Assembly: GCF_014217565.1 (NCBI RefSeq)
Contig: NZ_CP043661.1
Coordinates: forward strand, 1,984,001-2,048,000
Direction of reading: 5' to 3'
Length of the DNA: 64,000 nt
Source of the DNA: Kribbella qitaiheensis
GTDB taxonomy: Bacteria > Actinomycetota > Actinomycetes > Propionibacteriales > Kribbellaceae
Each line of letters starts with the position of its first letter. Within the stretch, counting starts at the first letter, position 1. A model generated the notes under the pieces. The model searched no databases. It was not told the DNA's origin and saw only the letters and a program-made list of their open reading frames with translations. This document shows, in pieces, positions 1-8,861 of this stretch. Both the position numbers and the translations under genes were made by a program.

Positions 1-1140
1 CGACTCCCAAACCCACTCCACCGGAGCCGACGACGCCGATCTTCGACGAAGGGCTGCTGACCATCAGCGCGCCGCCGTCCGGCGGCGGCGTCCCGAGCAG
101 CTACGGGCCGGCGGCGCGCGCCGAAGCGGTGGAGGATGCGGCAGCGGGCAGCCAGTGGCTGATCACCATCAAGGTCCCGGCGAAGAACGCCAAGCCGGTG
201 ACCATCGCGGTCAACTTCGGCAAGGCGCTGCGGTGGCCGATCAGCGCCCATGCCGGCTGGAGCTGCACCAAGGCCGCGGACGGCAAGAGCGGCGCCTGCA
301 CCGCCACGAACCCGAGCGCCCCGCAACCGCTGCCGATCAGCTTCGCCAACCCGACCGGCGGATCGGCCACGGATCGCACCTTCACCATCTCGGCCAAGTC
401 CGGCCGGCTCTACGACGACGACTCCGAGACGCTGGTGGCGCCGCCGCGCACGGACGAGAACCTCCTGAAGGTCAGCGCCGGCAAGGCGGACCCGGACACC
501 CACTTCCGGATCCTGACCGTTGCCCCCGGCGCCGATCGCGACAAGGTCACCCTGAAGATCTCGTACGGCGCGTCGCTGTCCTGGCCGCTCTCGGCGAGCC
601 CGGCCGGGTGGAAGTGCAGCCAGGCCAACAAGACCTGTGCCGCGCTCAACCCGGCCAAGCCTGCTCCGCTGCCCGCGGCCTTCACCGTGCCCCAGGACAG
701 TTCGACGACGGCCCGGACGTACACGGTGAGCGCGACGGGCCGGCCTGGTCTCCGACACCGATTCGGAAACGCTGGCCCCGATCCAGCTGGACGAGTCGCT
801 GCTCCGGATCGTCACACCGGATCCGCGGCAGGACCCGAACCCGTTCGTCTACAACCGGTTCCTGCAGATTCAGGGCACCACCGGCCGGGTCACGCTGGAG
901 ATCTCCTGGGGCCGCAACCTCAGCTTCCTGTCGAACGTGGACCGCGGCTGGATCTGCTCGCGCTCGACCGACATCCGCCGCGCGACCTGCTGGACCGACC
1001 ACTACAGCAGGCCGTTCAACTCCGAATGGGCTGCCTGGCCGGGCACCGGCGTCGCGAACCAGTTCACCGTGACGGCATCGGCGGGCGGTCGCTACGACAC
1101 CGACCAAGCGCCGATCCCGCCCGCGTCGAGCCGCCGCTAA
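1..1140 (+). pseudogene. Secreted three-repeat protein, 5' partial, frameshifted
   Basis: The gene enters from the left edge, so its start is unseen. The visible part opens with a Pro/Thr linker (TPKPTPPEPTTP) followed by three divergent copies of a 110-135 residue domain starting near bases 54, 462 and 799 (LLTIS, LLKVS, LLRIV). Each copy has a TVxxxxFG/YG/WG strand pattern, a W..C pair and an SETL or Y-D-T motif at its boundary. The frame changes by +1 at the GGGCC at 737-741; dropping one G gives SATAGLVSDTDSETL, which aligns without a gap to SAKSGRLYDDDSETL of the preceding boundary. So the break is a single extra base, real or artefactual. The domain is not one I can name; a cell-surface or secreted role is inferred from the Pro-rich linker and paired cysteines. 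Confidence 0.6.
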
Positions 1141-1207
1141 CTCTTTTGCCCTGGCGGCCCGCTCCCCGTAACCTGGGGTTTGTTCGTGGTGACGGAGACA
1201 AGTAACG

Positions 1208-1387
1208 CCGTTCACCCGTGCCAGAGAGAGTCGCCGGTAGCTGGGAAGGCGACGCACGGGCCGTCGTGAAGACACTCCTGAGCGAATGAAAGGCAAGAGG
1301 CCGTCCGACAGGGCGGTGAAGGTGTGGTGGCACCGCGAGATTCCCCTTCGCCCACACCTCCGGGGTTCGAGTAGACCAACGGAGGTG
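1208..1387 (+). promoter_or_regulatory. Translational T-box riboswitch upstream of aspartyl-tRNA synthetase
   Basis: The leader contains the T-box core GGTGGCACCGCG at 1326-1337. It folds into a textbook antisequestrator: helix A1 GGTGTGG 1321-1327 with CCACACC 1352-1358, a 7-nt bulge TGGCACC 1328-1334, and helix A2 GCGA 1335-1338 with TCGC 1348-1351. The alternative fold pairs CACCTCCG 1355-1362 with CGGAGGTG 1380-1387, which is the ribosome binding site, so the two folds exclude each other and control translation. The variable bulge base is C, matching discriminator G73 of tRNA-Asp/Asn. A short Stem I-like hairpin is at 1215-1260 (CCCGTGC/GCACGGG) with an AGAGA internal loop opposite a GAC triplet (1251-1253), a possible Asp specifier. 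Stem III is 1301-1316. The T-box call is firm; the specifier is tentative. Confidence 0.88.
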
Positions 1388-1395
1388 AAACAGCG

Positions 1396-2685
1396 ATGCG
1401 CATTCTCAACCACGAGATCCCCTCAGCAGTAGGCCAGACCGTCACGGTGGCCGGCTGGGTGCACCGAAGACGACGGCTCGCAGCCGTCGGGTTCCTGATC
1501 CTGCGCGACAGATCGGGCCTCAGCCAGATCGTCGTCAAGGGCCCGGAAGCCCAAGCCCAGCTGGACGAACTGGGCGAAGAAACCGTCGTCCAGGTGACCG
1601 GCCTGGTGGCTGCCAATCCGCAGGCACCCGGCGGCGCCGAGATCGTCGACCCGACCATCACACCGCTGACCGAGCCGGCTCAGACGCCGCCGATCGAGCT
1701 GTGGCGACCCACTGTCGGCGCGGGGCTTCCTGTCGTCCTGGACAACGCGCCGGTCGCCCTGCGGCATCCGGCGATCCGGGCCGGCTGGGAGATCGCGGCG
1801 GCGGCGTTGCACGGGTTCAGGAGCACGCTCGACGGGCTGGAGTTCACCGAGATCCAGACGCCGAAGATCGTCGGTACGGCGACCGAGTCCGGCGCGAACG
1901 TCTTCGCGCTCGACTACTTCGGCGGCCCGGCGTACCTGGCCCAGTCGCCGCAGTTCTACAAGCAGACGATGGTCGGCGTGTTCGAACGCGTCTACGAGGT
2001 CGGCCCGGTGTTCCGTGCCGAACCGCACGACACGGTCCGGCACCTGGCCGAGTACGTCTCGCTCGACGCCGAGTTCGGCTTCATCGAGAACCATCGCGAC
2101 GTCCTCGCCGTACTGCGGGAGGTTCTCGCCGGGATGCTCGCCACGGTCGGGACCAGAGCCGCCTCCGCGCTGGAACGGCTCGGCGTCGAACTGCCCGAGA
2201 TTCCGGCCGAAGTACCGGTGCTGCACTTCAGCGAAGCGCTCAAGCTGGCCGGGGCCGACCCGGACGAGCCGGACCTGTCGCCGGCCGACGAGCGGGCGAT
2301 CGGCGAGTGGGCGTTGAAGGAACACGGCAGCGCGTTCGTCGCGGTCGAGGGCTATCCGATGGTCAAGCGGCCGTTCTACACCCACTCGCAGCCGTCTGAC
2401 CCACGCTGGTCCAACTCGTTCGACCTGCTGTTCCGTGGGGTCGAACTGGTCACCGGCGGTCAGCGCCTGCACCGCTACAGCGACTACGCGGCAGCGCTCG
2501 AAGCACGCGGCCAATCGGCCGAAGACCCGGCGTACGAGTCGTATCTGCAGGCGTTCAAGCACGGCATGCCACCGCACGGCGGCTTCGCCATCGGCCTCGA
2601 ACGCTTCGTGGCCCGCCTCACCGGCGCCGAGAACGTCCGCGAGGTCACCTTGTTCCCGCGCGACCTCCACCGCCTCACGCCTTAA
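1396..2685 (+). CDS. aspS: Aspartyl-tRNA synthetase, archaeal/eukaryal type (possibly nondiscriminating)
   Basis: Charges tRNA-Asp (and perhaps tRNA-Asn) with aspartate in the cytoplasm. The 429-residue length and layout fit the short archaeal-type class IIb enzyme, not the roughly 590-residue bacterial AspRS with its GAD insert. An OB-fold anticodon-binding domain occupies about residues 14-100 (VTVAGWVHRRRR). Motif 2 is at about 205-220 (VFRAEPHDTVRHL), and motif 3 at 395-403 (GGFAIGLER), followed by LFPRDLHRLTP at the C-terminus, a hallmark of this subfamily. The start is set by GGAGGTG nine bases upstream, itself the target of the T-box switch. AsnRS is a close relative and cannot be fully excluded by eye, but the GGQRLHRY segment and the C-terminus favour AspRS. 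Probably a second, starvation-induced enzyme. Confidence 0.85.
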   Translation: MRILNHEIPSAVGQTVTVAGWVHRRRRLAAVGFLILRDRSGLSQIVVKGPEAQAQLDELGEETVVQVTGLVAANPQAPGGAEIVDPTITPLTEPAQTPPIELWRPTVGAGLPVVLDNAPVALRHPAIRAGWEIAAAALHGFRSTLDGLEFTEIQTPKIVGTATESGANVFALDYFGGPAYLAQSPQFYKQTMVGVFERVYEVGPVFRAEPHDTVRHLAEYVSLDAEFGFIENHRDVLAVLREVLAGMLATVGTRAASALERLGVELPEIPAEVPVLHFSEALKLAGADPDEPDLSPADERAIGEWALKEHGSAFVAVEGYPMVKRPFYTHSQPSDPRWSNSFDLLFRGVELVTGGQRLHRYSDYAAALEARGQSAEDPAYESYLQAFKHGMPPHGGFAIGLERFVARLTGAENVREVTLFPRDLHRLTP

Positions 2686-2694
2686 GAACTGCAG

Positions 2695-2736
2695 ACCGGC
2701 CCTCCTCGGCATCATCCGTCGCCGAGGAGGGCCGGT
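2695..2736. terminator. Bidirectional terminator hairpin
   Basis: A perfect 16-bp inverted repeat (arms 2695-2710 and 2721-2736, 10-nt loop) lies between the convergent ends of the synthetase gene and the minus-strand surface-protein cluster. There is no T-run, as is usual in actinomycetes. Confidence 0.85.
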
Positions 2737-2753
2737 TGGCAGGCCAGCAGGAA

Positions 2754-4520
2754 CTAGTTGGAGACGGTGACAGGGATGGACTGGCTGGGCTGGCTCACGT
2801 TGGTGACGTTGTCCGTCCCCACCACCACGAGACGATATGCACCGTTGGCCGGCTGGGCGTTCCATGTCACGGGGTAGTTCCCCGCCGCTGTGGTCGAGGA
2901 GCCGATCGACGTCCAGCTCGCACTAGTGCACGCGCCGGTGTAACCCGTGCAGTAGTAGTACGCGACCGTTTTCACACCGGCTCCGCCGTCGCTGGCCGCA
3001 TCGGTGAGCGCCGCTCCGTTGCTCACAGCAACGGTCACGTTGAACGGCGCGGATGCCGCAGTCGCGGTAAGCCCAGCAGACGACGCCGTCATAGTGAGCG
3101 CCACTGCCGCAGTGTTGATGACAACCCCACTGAAGGTAGCCCGCCCCGAGCTGTTGGTGGTCGCCGAAGCCCCCCCATCAACGACCCCGGAAGACAACGC
3201 CAACGTGACACTGACCCCGGACGTGCTCACCGCATTCCCGTTGGAGTCCTGAAGCTGCACCGTGACCGCAGGCGACATAGTCGATCCAGCAAACACAGAC
3301 GACGGCCCTTGAACAAACACAAGCCTGCTGCCGCCCTGCGGGCTGATCACGATTGCACCACTCGTCGCAGTGGTGAAGCCGGTATGACCGGCCGTCGCGT
3401 CCGAGGCCGTCAGCGTGTAACTGCCTGCCGTGTTGAACACGACGCCGCTGAAAGTCGCCACACCTGCTACCGCGGACACGCTGGTGGTTCCCCCGTTGAA
3501 GGTGCCCCCGGGCGGTCCACTGGCAATGCTCAACGTAATGATGTCGGTCGATCCGCTTCCGGTTGTGACCGGATCGCCCGAGGCGTCCTCAACGGATACC
3601 CGGAAGGTCGGCAATGCTGATCCGGCGGTACCGGCTGCAGGCGGCGCGGTGGTGAAGGCCAACTGTGCCGCCGGCCCCGACGTCACGTTGAACGCCGCGC
3701 TGTCGCCCGACGTCAGAGAGGTGCCCGCGGCGTGCAGCCGGTACGACGTCCCGGCCGTGTTGATCTTGCACCCGGAGAAGGTGGACACCCCACCGGATCT
3801 CACAGAGGTGCAGCCACTAAGTACTCCTGGCCCGCCAGCACTCGGCGTGCCCGACGTGATGGACAGAGTCACAACTGTGTTGTCGGTGGTCACAGTGTTG
3901 CCAAAGGCATCTTGCACAGCCACCTTCGGCTGAGTAGTGAATGCGGTACCGCTGACCGCACCTGCCGGCTGTTGGGTGAACGCGAACTGCGTGGCCGTAC
4001 CAGCGGCTGTGGTCACTCCTGCGGACGGTGAGACGGCCGTTGTGTCGCTAGACGTGGCAACGCTGAAGGTCGTGTTCGCGTAGGAACCTGGGAGTGGATT
4101 GACGATCCCTGTGATCGTGAGACTTGCGGAGGTGGCTTTCGCAAGTGCACATGGATTGCCCGTCAGGACCACCGTGATTGCACCTGAGGAAGATCCGCTC
4201 GCCGTCGCCGAGCAGCCAACGAAGGTGGAACCCAGAGTTACGCTCAGGCCGCCCGTGACAGTGAAGGCCGGATCAAACGTGGCGGTGATGGTGCCGCCGG
4301 CGGCGAGCGAGCCCTGCCCGTTGCTGGTCGTGAATCCCACGGTCCAGTTAGCTGGTGCCTTAGCTACCAGCGTCGATCCGGTGAAGGTAACACTGCTGAC
4401 GCTGCCGGCAGCGAAGGCGGAGGTGCCGTTGGTGATGCCGATAGCTATGCCGATCAGGGTTGTGATCAGGGCGGCGATCAGCCAGGTTAGGCGGTGCCTC
4501 GGGGTTCTGAAGGCGCTCAT
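2754..4520 (-). CDS. Exported multi-domain Ig-like surface protein
   Basis: A 588-residue exported protein. An N-terminal basic stretch and hydrophobic segment (about residues 13-37, ending TSAFA-AG) form a signal peptide. After a first beta-rich domain come three repeated Ig-like (bacterial invasin/BIG-type) domains, each containing an F-x-x-QP/APP entry, V..QD..GN and an F-S-G-V/C..NTAG exit, then a C-terminal domain with YYYCTGYTGAC that resembles the last domain of the neighbouring upstream protein. The ATG shares its A with the TGA of the upstream gene (TGATG), so the two are translationally coupled. The longer open frame that continues upstream overlaps that gene and is a shadow. Likely a structural or adhesive cell-surface component; ligand unknown. 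Confidence 0.7.
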   Translation of the reverse strand: MSAFRTPRHRLTWLIAALITTLIGIAIGITNGTSAFAAGSVSSVTFTGSTLVAKAPANWTVGFTTSNGQGSLAAGGTITATFDPAFTVTGGLSVTLGSTFVGCSATASGSSSGAITVVLTGNPCALAKATSASLTITGIVNPLPGSYANTTFSVATSSDTTAVSPSAGVTTAAGTATQFAFTQQPAGAVSGTAFTTQPKVAVQDAFGNTVTTDNTVVTLSITSGTPSAGGPGVLSGCTSVRSGGVSTFSGCKINTAGTSYRLHAAGTSLTSGDSAAFNVTSGPAAQLAFTTAPPAAGTAGSALPTFRVSVEDASGDPVTTGSGSTDIITLSIASGPPGGTFNGGTTSVSAVAGVATFSGVVFNTAGSYTLTASDATAGHTGFTTATSGAIVISPQGGSRLVFVQGPSSVFAGSTMSPAVTVQLQDSNGNAVSTSGVSVTLALSSGVVDGGASATTNSSGRATFSGVVINTAAVALTMTASSAGLTATAASAPFNVTVAVSNGAALTDAASDGGAGVKTVAYYYCTGYTGACTSASWTSIGSSTTAAGNYPVTWNAQPANGAYRLVVVGTDNVTNVSQPSQSIPVTVSN

Positions 4521-5614
4521 CAGGAGTGTCCGTTCACGGTGGGGCGGGTGACGGTTGGTGGGGTGGTGTCTACGGTGATGAGGGTTGCCGGGCTTGGGGC
4601 GCTGATGTTGCCGGCGGTGTCGGTCGCTACTGCGATGACCTTGTAGGCACCCTCTGGTGCGAGTGGCGACGGTGTGGTGAAGGCGAAGTTGCTCGCCGCG
4701 TTTGAGGAAGAGCCGATTGAGGTTCCGCTGGTGCAGGTTGGTGTCGCAGCAAGGCAGTAGTAGTAGGTGACGGATGCGACGGCTGAGTTGGAGTCCGTGG
4801 CCGCGTCGGTGAGGGTTACTGGTTCGTTGTTGACGAAGAGAGGGCTGGTGCCGAAGGTGACGGCAGCGGTCGCAGCCGGCGCGGGTGCTGTTGGCGCTGT
4901 TACGTCGTAGGTGACTGTGTTGTCGGTGCTGGTCGACGCGGTGTTTCCTGCGCCTGCTGCGTCGTGCACGGTGTTCGCTGCGATTGACGCGGTCACGGGC
5001 CCGCTGCTGGTCAGCCCGCCGACCGCGATGTTGTACGTCGTCCCGCTGCCGGTGACGACGACCGTCGCAGTACCAGGAGCAACTGTGACGTCGGAGCTGC
5101 TGAAGTCGGTGACACTGGCGTTGAAGACAGCAGTGAAGTTGATCGGCGCGGTCTTGGTCGGGTCGGCTTGTCCTGCTGCCTGGTTGACGGTGACTGCGGG
5201 CCTGGTGTTGTTGACGGTCACGTTGTTGCTCGAAGCGCTCGTGGCCGTCCAGCTGCCTCGTACGGCGATGACTGTGTAGTGGTAGATCCCGTCTGCCACA
5301 GCGAGGTCGCCACAAGACGTCGTAGCTGTTGGTTGCGCAGGAGATGTGCCGCAAGCCGCAGCAGACGAGCTGTCGCTGTTGCGAACGCGGATGACGTAGT
5401 AGCCGGTCGCCTGACTGGACGCGGTCCAGCTGACGTGGACAGTCCCATTGCCCGGTGTTGCCACAGCGGTGACGTTCGTCGGCGGTGCCAGCGTGCCGGT
5501 CATTGCGCTGCCTGCACCGGCGCCGGACGTGGTCCAGAAGGCCAGGGCAACTCCAGTCGCCGTCAGCAGGACGACAGTGGCACCGAGCAGGAGGAGCAAG
5601 CGTCTGCGGATCAT
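4520..5614 (-). CDS. SipW-type signal peptide surface protein with FN3/Ig-like domains
   Basis: A 364-residue exported protein. The N-terminus (MIRRRLLLLLGATVVLL then ALAFWTTSGAGAGSA) matches the pattern of signal peptides cleaved by a SipW-like signal peptidase, as in TasA/CalY fibre proteins: a hydrophobic stretch followed by A-[FY]-W-[ST] and a Gly/Ser/Thr-rich stretch. Residues of about 42-130 look like a fibronectin type III domain (APPTNVTAVATPGNGTVHVSW). Two Ig-like domains follow, the last with TYYYCLAATPTC, shared with the downstream protein. It is the third gene of the minus-strand cluster and overlaps the downstream start by one base. A role in an extracellular matrix or fibre is inferred from the signal type. 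Confidence 0.7.
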   Translation of the reverse strand: MIRRRLLLLLGATVVLLTATGVALAFWTTSGAGAGSAMTGTLAPPTNVTAVATPGNGTVHVSWTASSQATGYYVIRVRNSDSSSAAACGTSPAQPTATTSCGDLAVADGIYHYTVIAVRGSWTATSASSNNVTVNNTRPAVTVNQAAGQADPTKTAPINFTAVFNASVTDFSSSDVTVAPGTATVVVTGSGTTYNIAVGGLTSSGPVTASIAANTVHDAAGAGNTASTSTDNTVTYDVTAPTAPAPAATAAVTFGTSPLFVNNEPVTLTDAATDSNSAVASVTYYYCLAATPTCTSGTSIGSSSNAASNFAFTTPSPLAPEGAYKVIAVATDTAGNISAPSPATLITVDTTPPTVTRPTVNGHS

Positions 5615-5617
5615 GGT

Positions 5618-6757
5618 TCAGCTCCCCTGTCCTGAGCCGGAGTACGCGAGCGTCAGGGTGGCGCCCTTGCAGCCGTCCTGGTTCAGCGCGGTGTTGAGCA
5701 TGGACACCTTCGGCTGGGCGGAGGTGCTGACACCTAGGCTGGACAGTGATGCACTGCCGTTGCCTGGCACGGTGAGCGGATAAGAGCCGCTGTACTGCGT
5801 GACCGCGTAGTCGGCCGTTGTACAGGGCTGGTTGTGAGCGATCGCGTACGCCGTCCGTGTCACCGTCTTCACTGTCACAGTCAGGTTGGTGACGGACAGC
5901 GGCTTCTTGTTCGGGTTGGCCAGCGTGAGATCCAGCGGGCGGGAGAGGCCGGGTGCCAGTGCACCCGACAGGTTCCCGGAGATGGTGAACGGATTGCCGG
6001 CCTTGGCGAGGACCAAACCGACGCTCGCATAGGCGTACCGCGTGGTCCCGCCCCGGTCCTTGCCGGAGCTCACCAGGTACAGGGTGAAACCGCCGTCGGC
6101 CGCCGTAGCGGGTGTGGTGATCTGCAGTGCTGAAGAGTTCCCGGTCGTCGGGTTCGGTGTGAAGGTAGCCGTCGCCCCCGCGGGCAGACCGCCCAGTACT
6201 GCGAACGTGACTGAGCCGGGCAAGTTCGTGCGCGCCAACTGCACCGTGAACACAGCTGTGGAGCCTGGCGCCATGGTGACCGAGGCCGGCGTCGCGCTCA
6301 TTGACAAGGCGCTCGACAGGGGTGCGTTCACTGTCAGACCGGCGACAACCGTGCCGCTCACGTTGCCGCTGGTGCCCCTGACCGTGATCGTGCTCGACGC
6401 GATCGGCGTACTCGACGTTGTGCTGATTGTGAGAGTCGTGCTGCCCGTACTACCGGAGGTCAGCGTTACGGAAGACGGGCTGAAGGCCGCCGACGCTCCG
6501 CTCGGCAAACCGCTCGCGGTCAGTGTCACCTTGCCGGTGAACCCGCCGGCCGACGTGATCGCCACGGTGTAGGTCGCGGACTTGCCCTGCGTGATGGACT
6601 GGCTGGCGGGTGAGATCCCGAGTGTGATGCCCGGCTTGGCCGGCTTGGCGCCGTACGCGACACCCGCGGCTGTGAGTAGCAACAGCAGCCCGGCCAGGAA
6701 GAGTTTCGTGGCGGCATTGGCAGACCGAAGGGCGGGAAACACTCGCCTGGGCGACAT
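5618..6757 (-). CDS. Exported Ig-like repeat protein of the surface cluster
   Basis: A 379-residue protein with an N-terminal membrane or signal segment (about residues 17-36, KLFLAGLLLLLTAAGVAYG). Two Ig-like domains follow, each beginning with an LxxSPAS/SATPAS motif and containing GLPSGASAxF or GLPAGATATF, typical of bacterial surface proteins with tandem Ig folds. The C-terminal region has a conserved NQDGCKGATLTLAYSG ending that closely resembles the end of the 145-residue upstream protein (NQDACKSATITLTLSS). The ATG has a GGAGTGAGG ribosome site. Only three bases separate its stop from the next start, so it belongs to the same operon. Function beyond surface location is not known. Confidence 0.7.
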   Translation of the reverse strand: MSPRRVFPALRSANAATKLFLAGLLLLLTAAGVAYGAKPAKPGITLGISPASQSITQGKSATYTVAITSAGGFTGKVTLTASGLPSGASAAFSPSSVTLTSGSTGSTTLTISTTSSTPIASSTITVRGTSGNVSGTVVAGLTVNAPLSSALSMSATPASVTMAPGSTAVFTVQLARTNLPGSVTFAVLGGLPAGATATFTPNPTTGNSSALQITTPATAADGGFTLYLVSSGKDRGGTTRYAYASVGLVLAKAGNPFTISGNLSGALAPGLSRPLDLTLANPNKKPLSVTNLTVTVKTVTRTAYAIAHNQPCTTADYAVTQYSGSYPLTVPGNGSASLSSLGVSTSAQPKVSMLNTALNQDGCKGATLTLAYSGSGQGS

Positions 6758-6810
6758 CTGAACCTCACTCCTTTCGGCTGGTTTGACCTGGAAACACTGC
6801 GGCGTTCACG

Positions 6811-6837
6811 GGCCGGGCGAGCTCCCCCCACCCGGCC
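6811..6837 (-). terminator. Possible attenuator hairpin between surface genes
   Basis: A 7-bp perfect inverted repeat (GGCCGGG 6811-6817, CCCGGCC 6831-6837) sits between the first and second genes of the minus-strand cluster. It could partly terminate after the first gene and raise its expression above the rest. No T-run. Confidence 0.35.
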
Positions 6838-6857
6838 CCGAGAACACCCGAGTCTGA

Positions 6858-7295
6858 CTAGTTGCTGCTCAGAGTCAGCGTGATCGTCGCGCTCTTGCAG
6901 GCATCCTGGTTGACAGGCGCGTCGGTGAACGTGAGCGTGCCGCCGTTCGCCAGGGCGACACCGCTCGCACCGGCTGCGATGGTCTGGTTCTCGGCCACCG
7001 GGGCCACGCTGAACCAGGAAGCGTCACAGGTTCCGGAGGCGGTGACGACCGTGGTGACGGTGCCGACCTGCAGACTGGAAGAGCCGGCGTTGTCCGCTGT
7101 GAAGCTGACCGGGGTGCTGCCGCCCGGCGTCAGGCCGTTGGCGAAGGATGCGTGCAGGACGACCGTGCCGTTCGAGGCAGCCGTCGTACCCGAGCCCGTG
7201 CCGGAACCAGTGGTGCTCCAGTAGGCGAAGGCTGAGCCGGCGCCGATGACGGCTACTGCGACGCCCGCCAGGATGATCCTCTTCTTGTTCCGCAT
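6858..7295 (-). CDS. Small SipW-type (TasA-like) exported protein
   Basis: A 145-residue exported protein and first gene of the surface cluster. Its signal peptide, MRNKKRIILAGVAVAVIG then SAFAYWSTTGSGTGSG, is a clear SipW-dependent type. The mature part is one small beta-rich domain with two Cys (TCDASW and QDACKS). Start chosen at 7295 because GAGGAGA lies just upstream; a longer open frame upstream lacks this. The size, signal and position resemble camelysin/TasA-type fibre subunits, but no TasA-specific residues can be claimed by eye. The required SipW-like signal peptidase is not encoded in this window. Confidence 0.7.
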   Translation of the reverse strand: MRNKKRIILAGVAVAVIGAGSAFAYWSTTGSGTGSGTTAASNGTVVLHASFANGLTPGGSTPVSFTADNAGSSSLQVGTVTTVVTASGTCDASWFSVAPVAENQTIAAGASGVALANGGTLTFTDAPVNQDACKSATITLTLSSN

Positions 7296-7567
7296 GATGG
7301 TTCTCCTCTCCCCGTGAGGGGATCCGAAGTGCAGGTTCGCTCCGATCCAGGCCGGACCGTCATCACGAAGAGTGACAGCGATCACCGAGGGGTGTTGTCG
7401 GCTGATCGGGTGGACTTCGTCCGCCGATCGGGCAGACCGGTTGACAGGCGATCGGTGGTGCCGCAGGCCCGGCAAGGCGCGTGTAGGGTGCAGCCGAGCC
7501 CTGGCCTGGCGAGTGCGACTGGCGACTGGTGCTCAGACCGCCGGCCGATGGAGCGGGAGACCGAAAG

Positions 7568-8827
7568 ATGACCTCCGAGATCGAAAAGGCCGTGCTGGCC
7601 GCCGTCGACGACCAGCGGATCGTCGACGATCTGCGGACCTTGATCCGCATCCCGAGCGTGGACGGCACCGCGGCCGAGGTCGACGTACAGGCCTGGTGTG
7701 CGGAGCGGTTCGAACAACTAGGGCTGACGGTCGACCACTGGGAGATCGACCTCCCGTCGATCACCGCCGACGCCGACTTCCCCGGCATGGAGGTCGAGCG
7801 GTCCGAGGCGTGGGGCTGCGTGGGCACGCTGGGCGATGGCGGAACGACGCCGGGTTTGATCCTGAACGGCCACACGGATGTGGTGCCGACCGGCGATCCG
7901 AGCCTGTGGCCGGATGGCGATCCGTTCTCGGCGCGCATCTCCGACGGGATCATGTGGGGCCGCGGGACGTGCGACATGAAGGGCGGCCTGGCCGCGATCA
8001 TCGGAGCCGTCGCCGCGATCGCCGCTGCCGGAATCAGCCTGAAGAAGCCGCTGGCCGTGCACACCGTGGTGGGCGAGGAGGACGGCGGCATCGGCGCGTT
8101 CGCGACGTTGAAGCGCGGCCATACCGGCGAGGCCTGCCTGATCGCGGAACCGACCGCGGGCGGGGTGATCCCGGCCAACGCGGGCTCGCTGACGTTCCGG
8201 CTGGAGCTCACCGGCCTCGCGACGCACGGCTCGACCCGGACCCGGGGCGTCAGTGCGATCGAGAAGTTCGAGCCGATCCACCATGCGCTGCAGGCGCTGG
8301 AGGCCGAGCGCAACCGCGATCCGCATCCCCTGCTGAAGCACCTCGACCTGGCCAACCCGTTGTCGGTCGGCACCATCCAGGCCGGCGACTGGGCCAGCAC
8401 CGTGCCGGATCTGCTCGTCGCGGAAGGACGGTACGGCGTACGCCTGGGTGAGCCGGTCGCCGAGGCGCGGCAAGCCTTCGAACGAGCCATCGCCGAAGCC
8501 TGCGCCAAGGACGCGTGGCTGAGCGATCACCCGGTCCAGGTGAGTTGGCCGGGTGGGATCTTCGCGTCCGGTCTGCTTCCGGAGGGCGATCCGCTGCTCG
8601 ACGACATCCTGCGCGCGGCTACCGAGGCCGGGGCCGAGGCGCCAGAGGTGAAGGGCGGACCCTACGGTTCGGATCTGCGCCAGTACACCGGCGCAGGCAT
8701 CCCGACGCTGCAGTACGGGCCCGGAGATGTCCGCTACGCCCACGCTGTCGATGAGCACGTCGCGCTGGCCGAGGTCCTCCACTGCGCCCGTGCTTATGCG
8801 CTACTAGCTGTCCGCCGCTGCGCCTGA
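7568..8827 (+). CDS. M20 family metallopeptidase (ArgE/DapE/ACY1-type deacylase)
   Basis: A 419-residue cytoplasmic zinc amidohydrolase. Metal ligands are visible in order: His102 in LNGHTDVVP, the bridging Asp136 in GRGTCDMKGG, the catalytic GEED at 169-172, and an EPT motif further on. The dimerisation lid domain occupies the middle (about 195-310) and a C-terminal His lies in YAHAVDEHV. The family removes acyl groups from amino acids or cleaves dipeptides; the substrate cannot be read from sequence. The start at 7568 has GGGAG upstream; an upstream in-frame ATG at 7529 has none. It stands alone between the divergent surface cluster and a LuxR-type regulator. Confidence 0.85.
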   Translation: MTSEIEKAVLAAVDDQRIVDDLRTLIRIPSVDGTAAEVDVQAWCAERFEQLGLTVDHWEIDLPSITADADFPGMEVERSEAWGCVGTLGDGGTTPGLILNGHTDVVPTGDPSLWPDGDPFSARISDGIMWGRGTCDMKGGLAAIIGAVAAIAAAGISLKKPLAVHTVVGEEDGGIGAFATLKRGHTGEACLIAEPTAGGVIPANAGSLTFRLELTGLATHGSTRTRGVSAIEKFEPIHHALQALEAERNRDPHPLLKHLDLANPLSVGTIQAGDWASTVPDLLVAEGRYGVRLGEPVAEARQAFERAIAEACAKDAWLSDHPVQVSWPGGIFASGLLPEGDPLLDDILRAATEAGAEAPEVKGGPYGSDLRQYTGAGIPTLQYGPGDVRYAHAVDEHVALAEVLHCARAYALLAVRRCA

Positions 8828-8861
8828 CCAGGTCTGCGGCTGTAGCTGGTAGAAAGTGCCC

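Noticed and set aside
1423..2865. Antisense 480-codon frame over the aspS gene
   Set aside because: Shadow of a strongly conserved synthetase; no ribosome site or motif.
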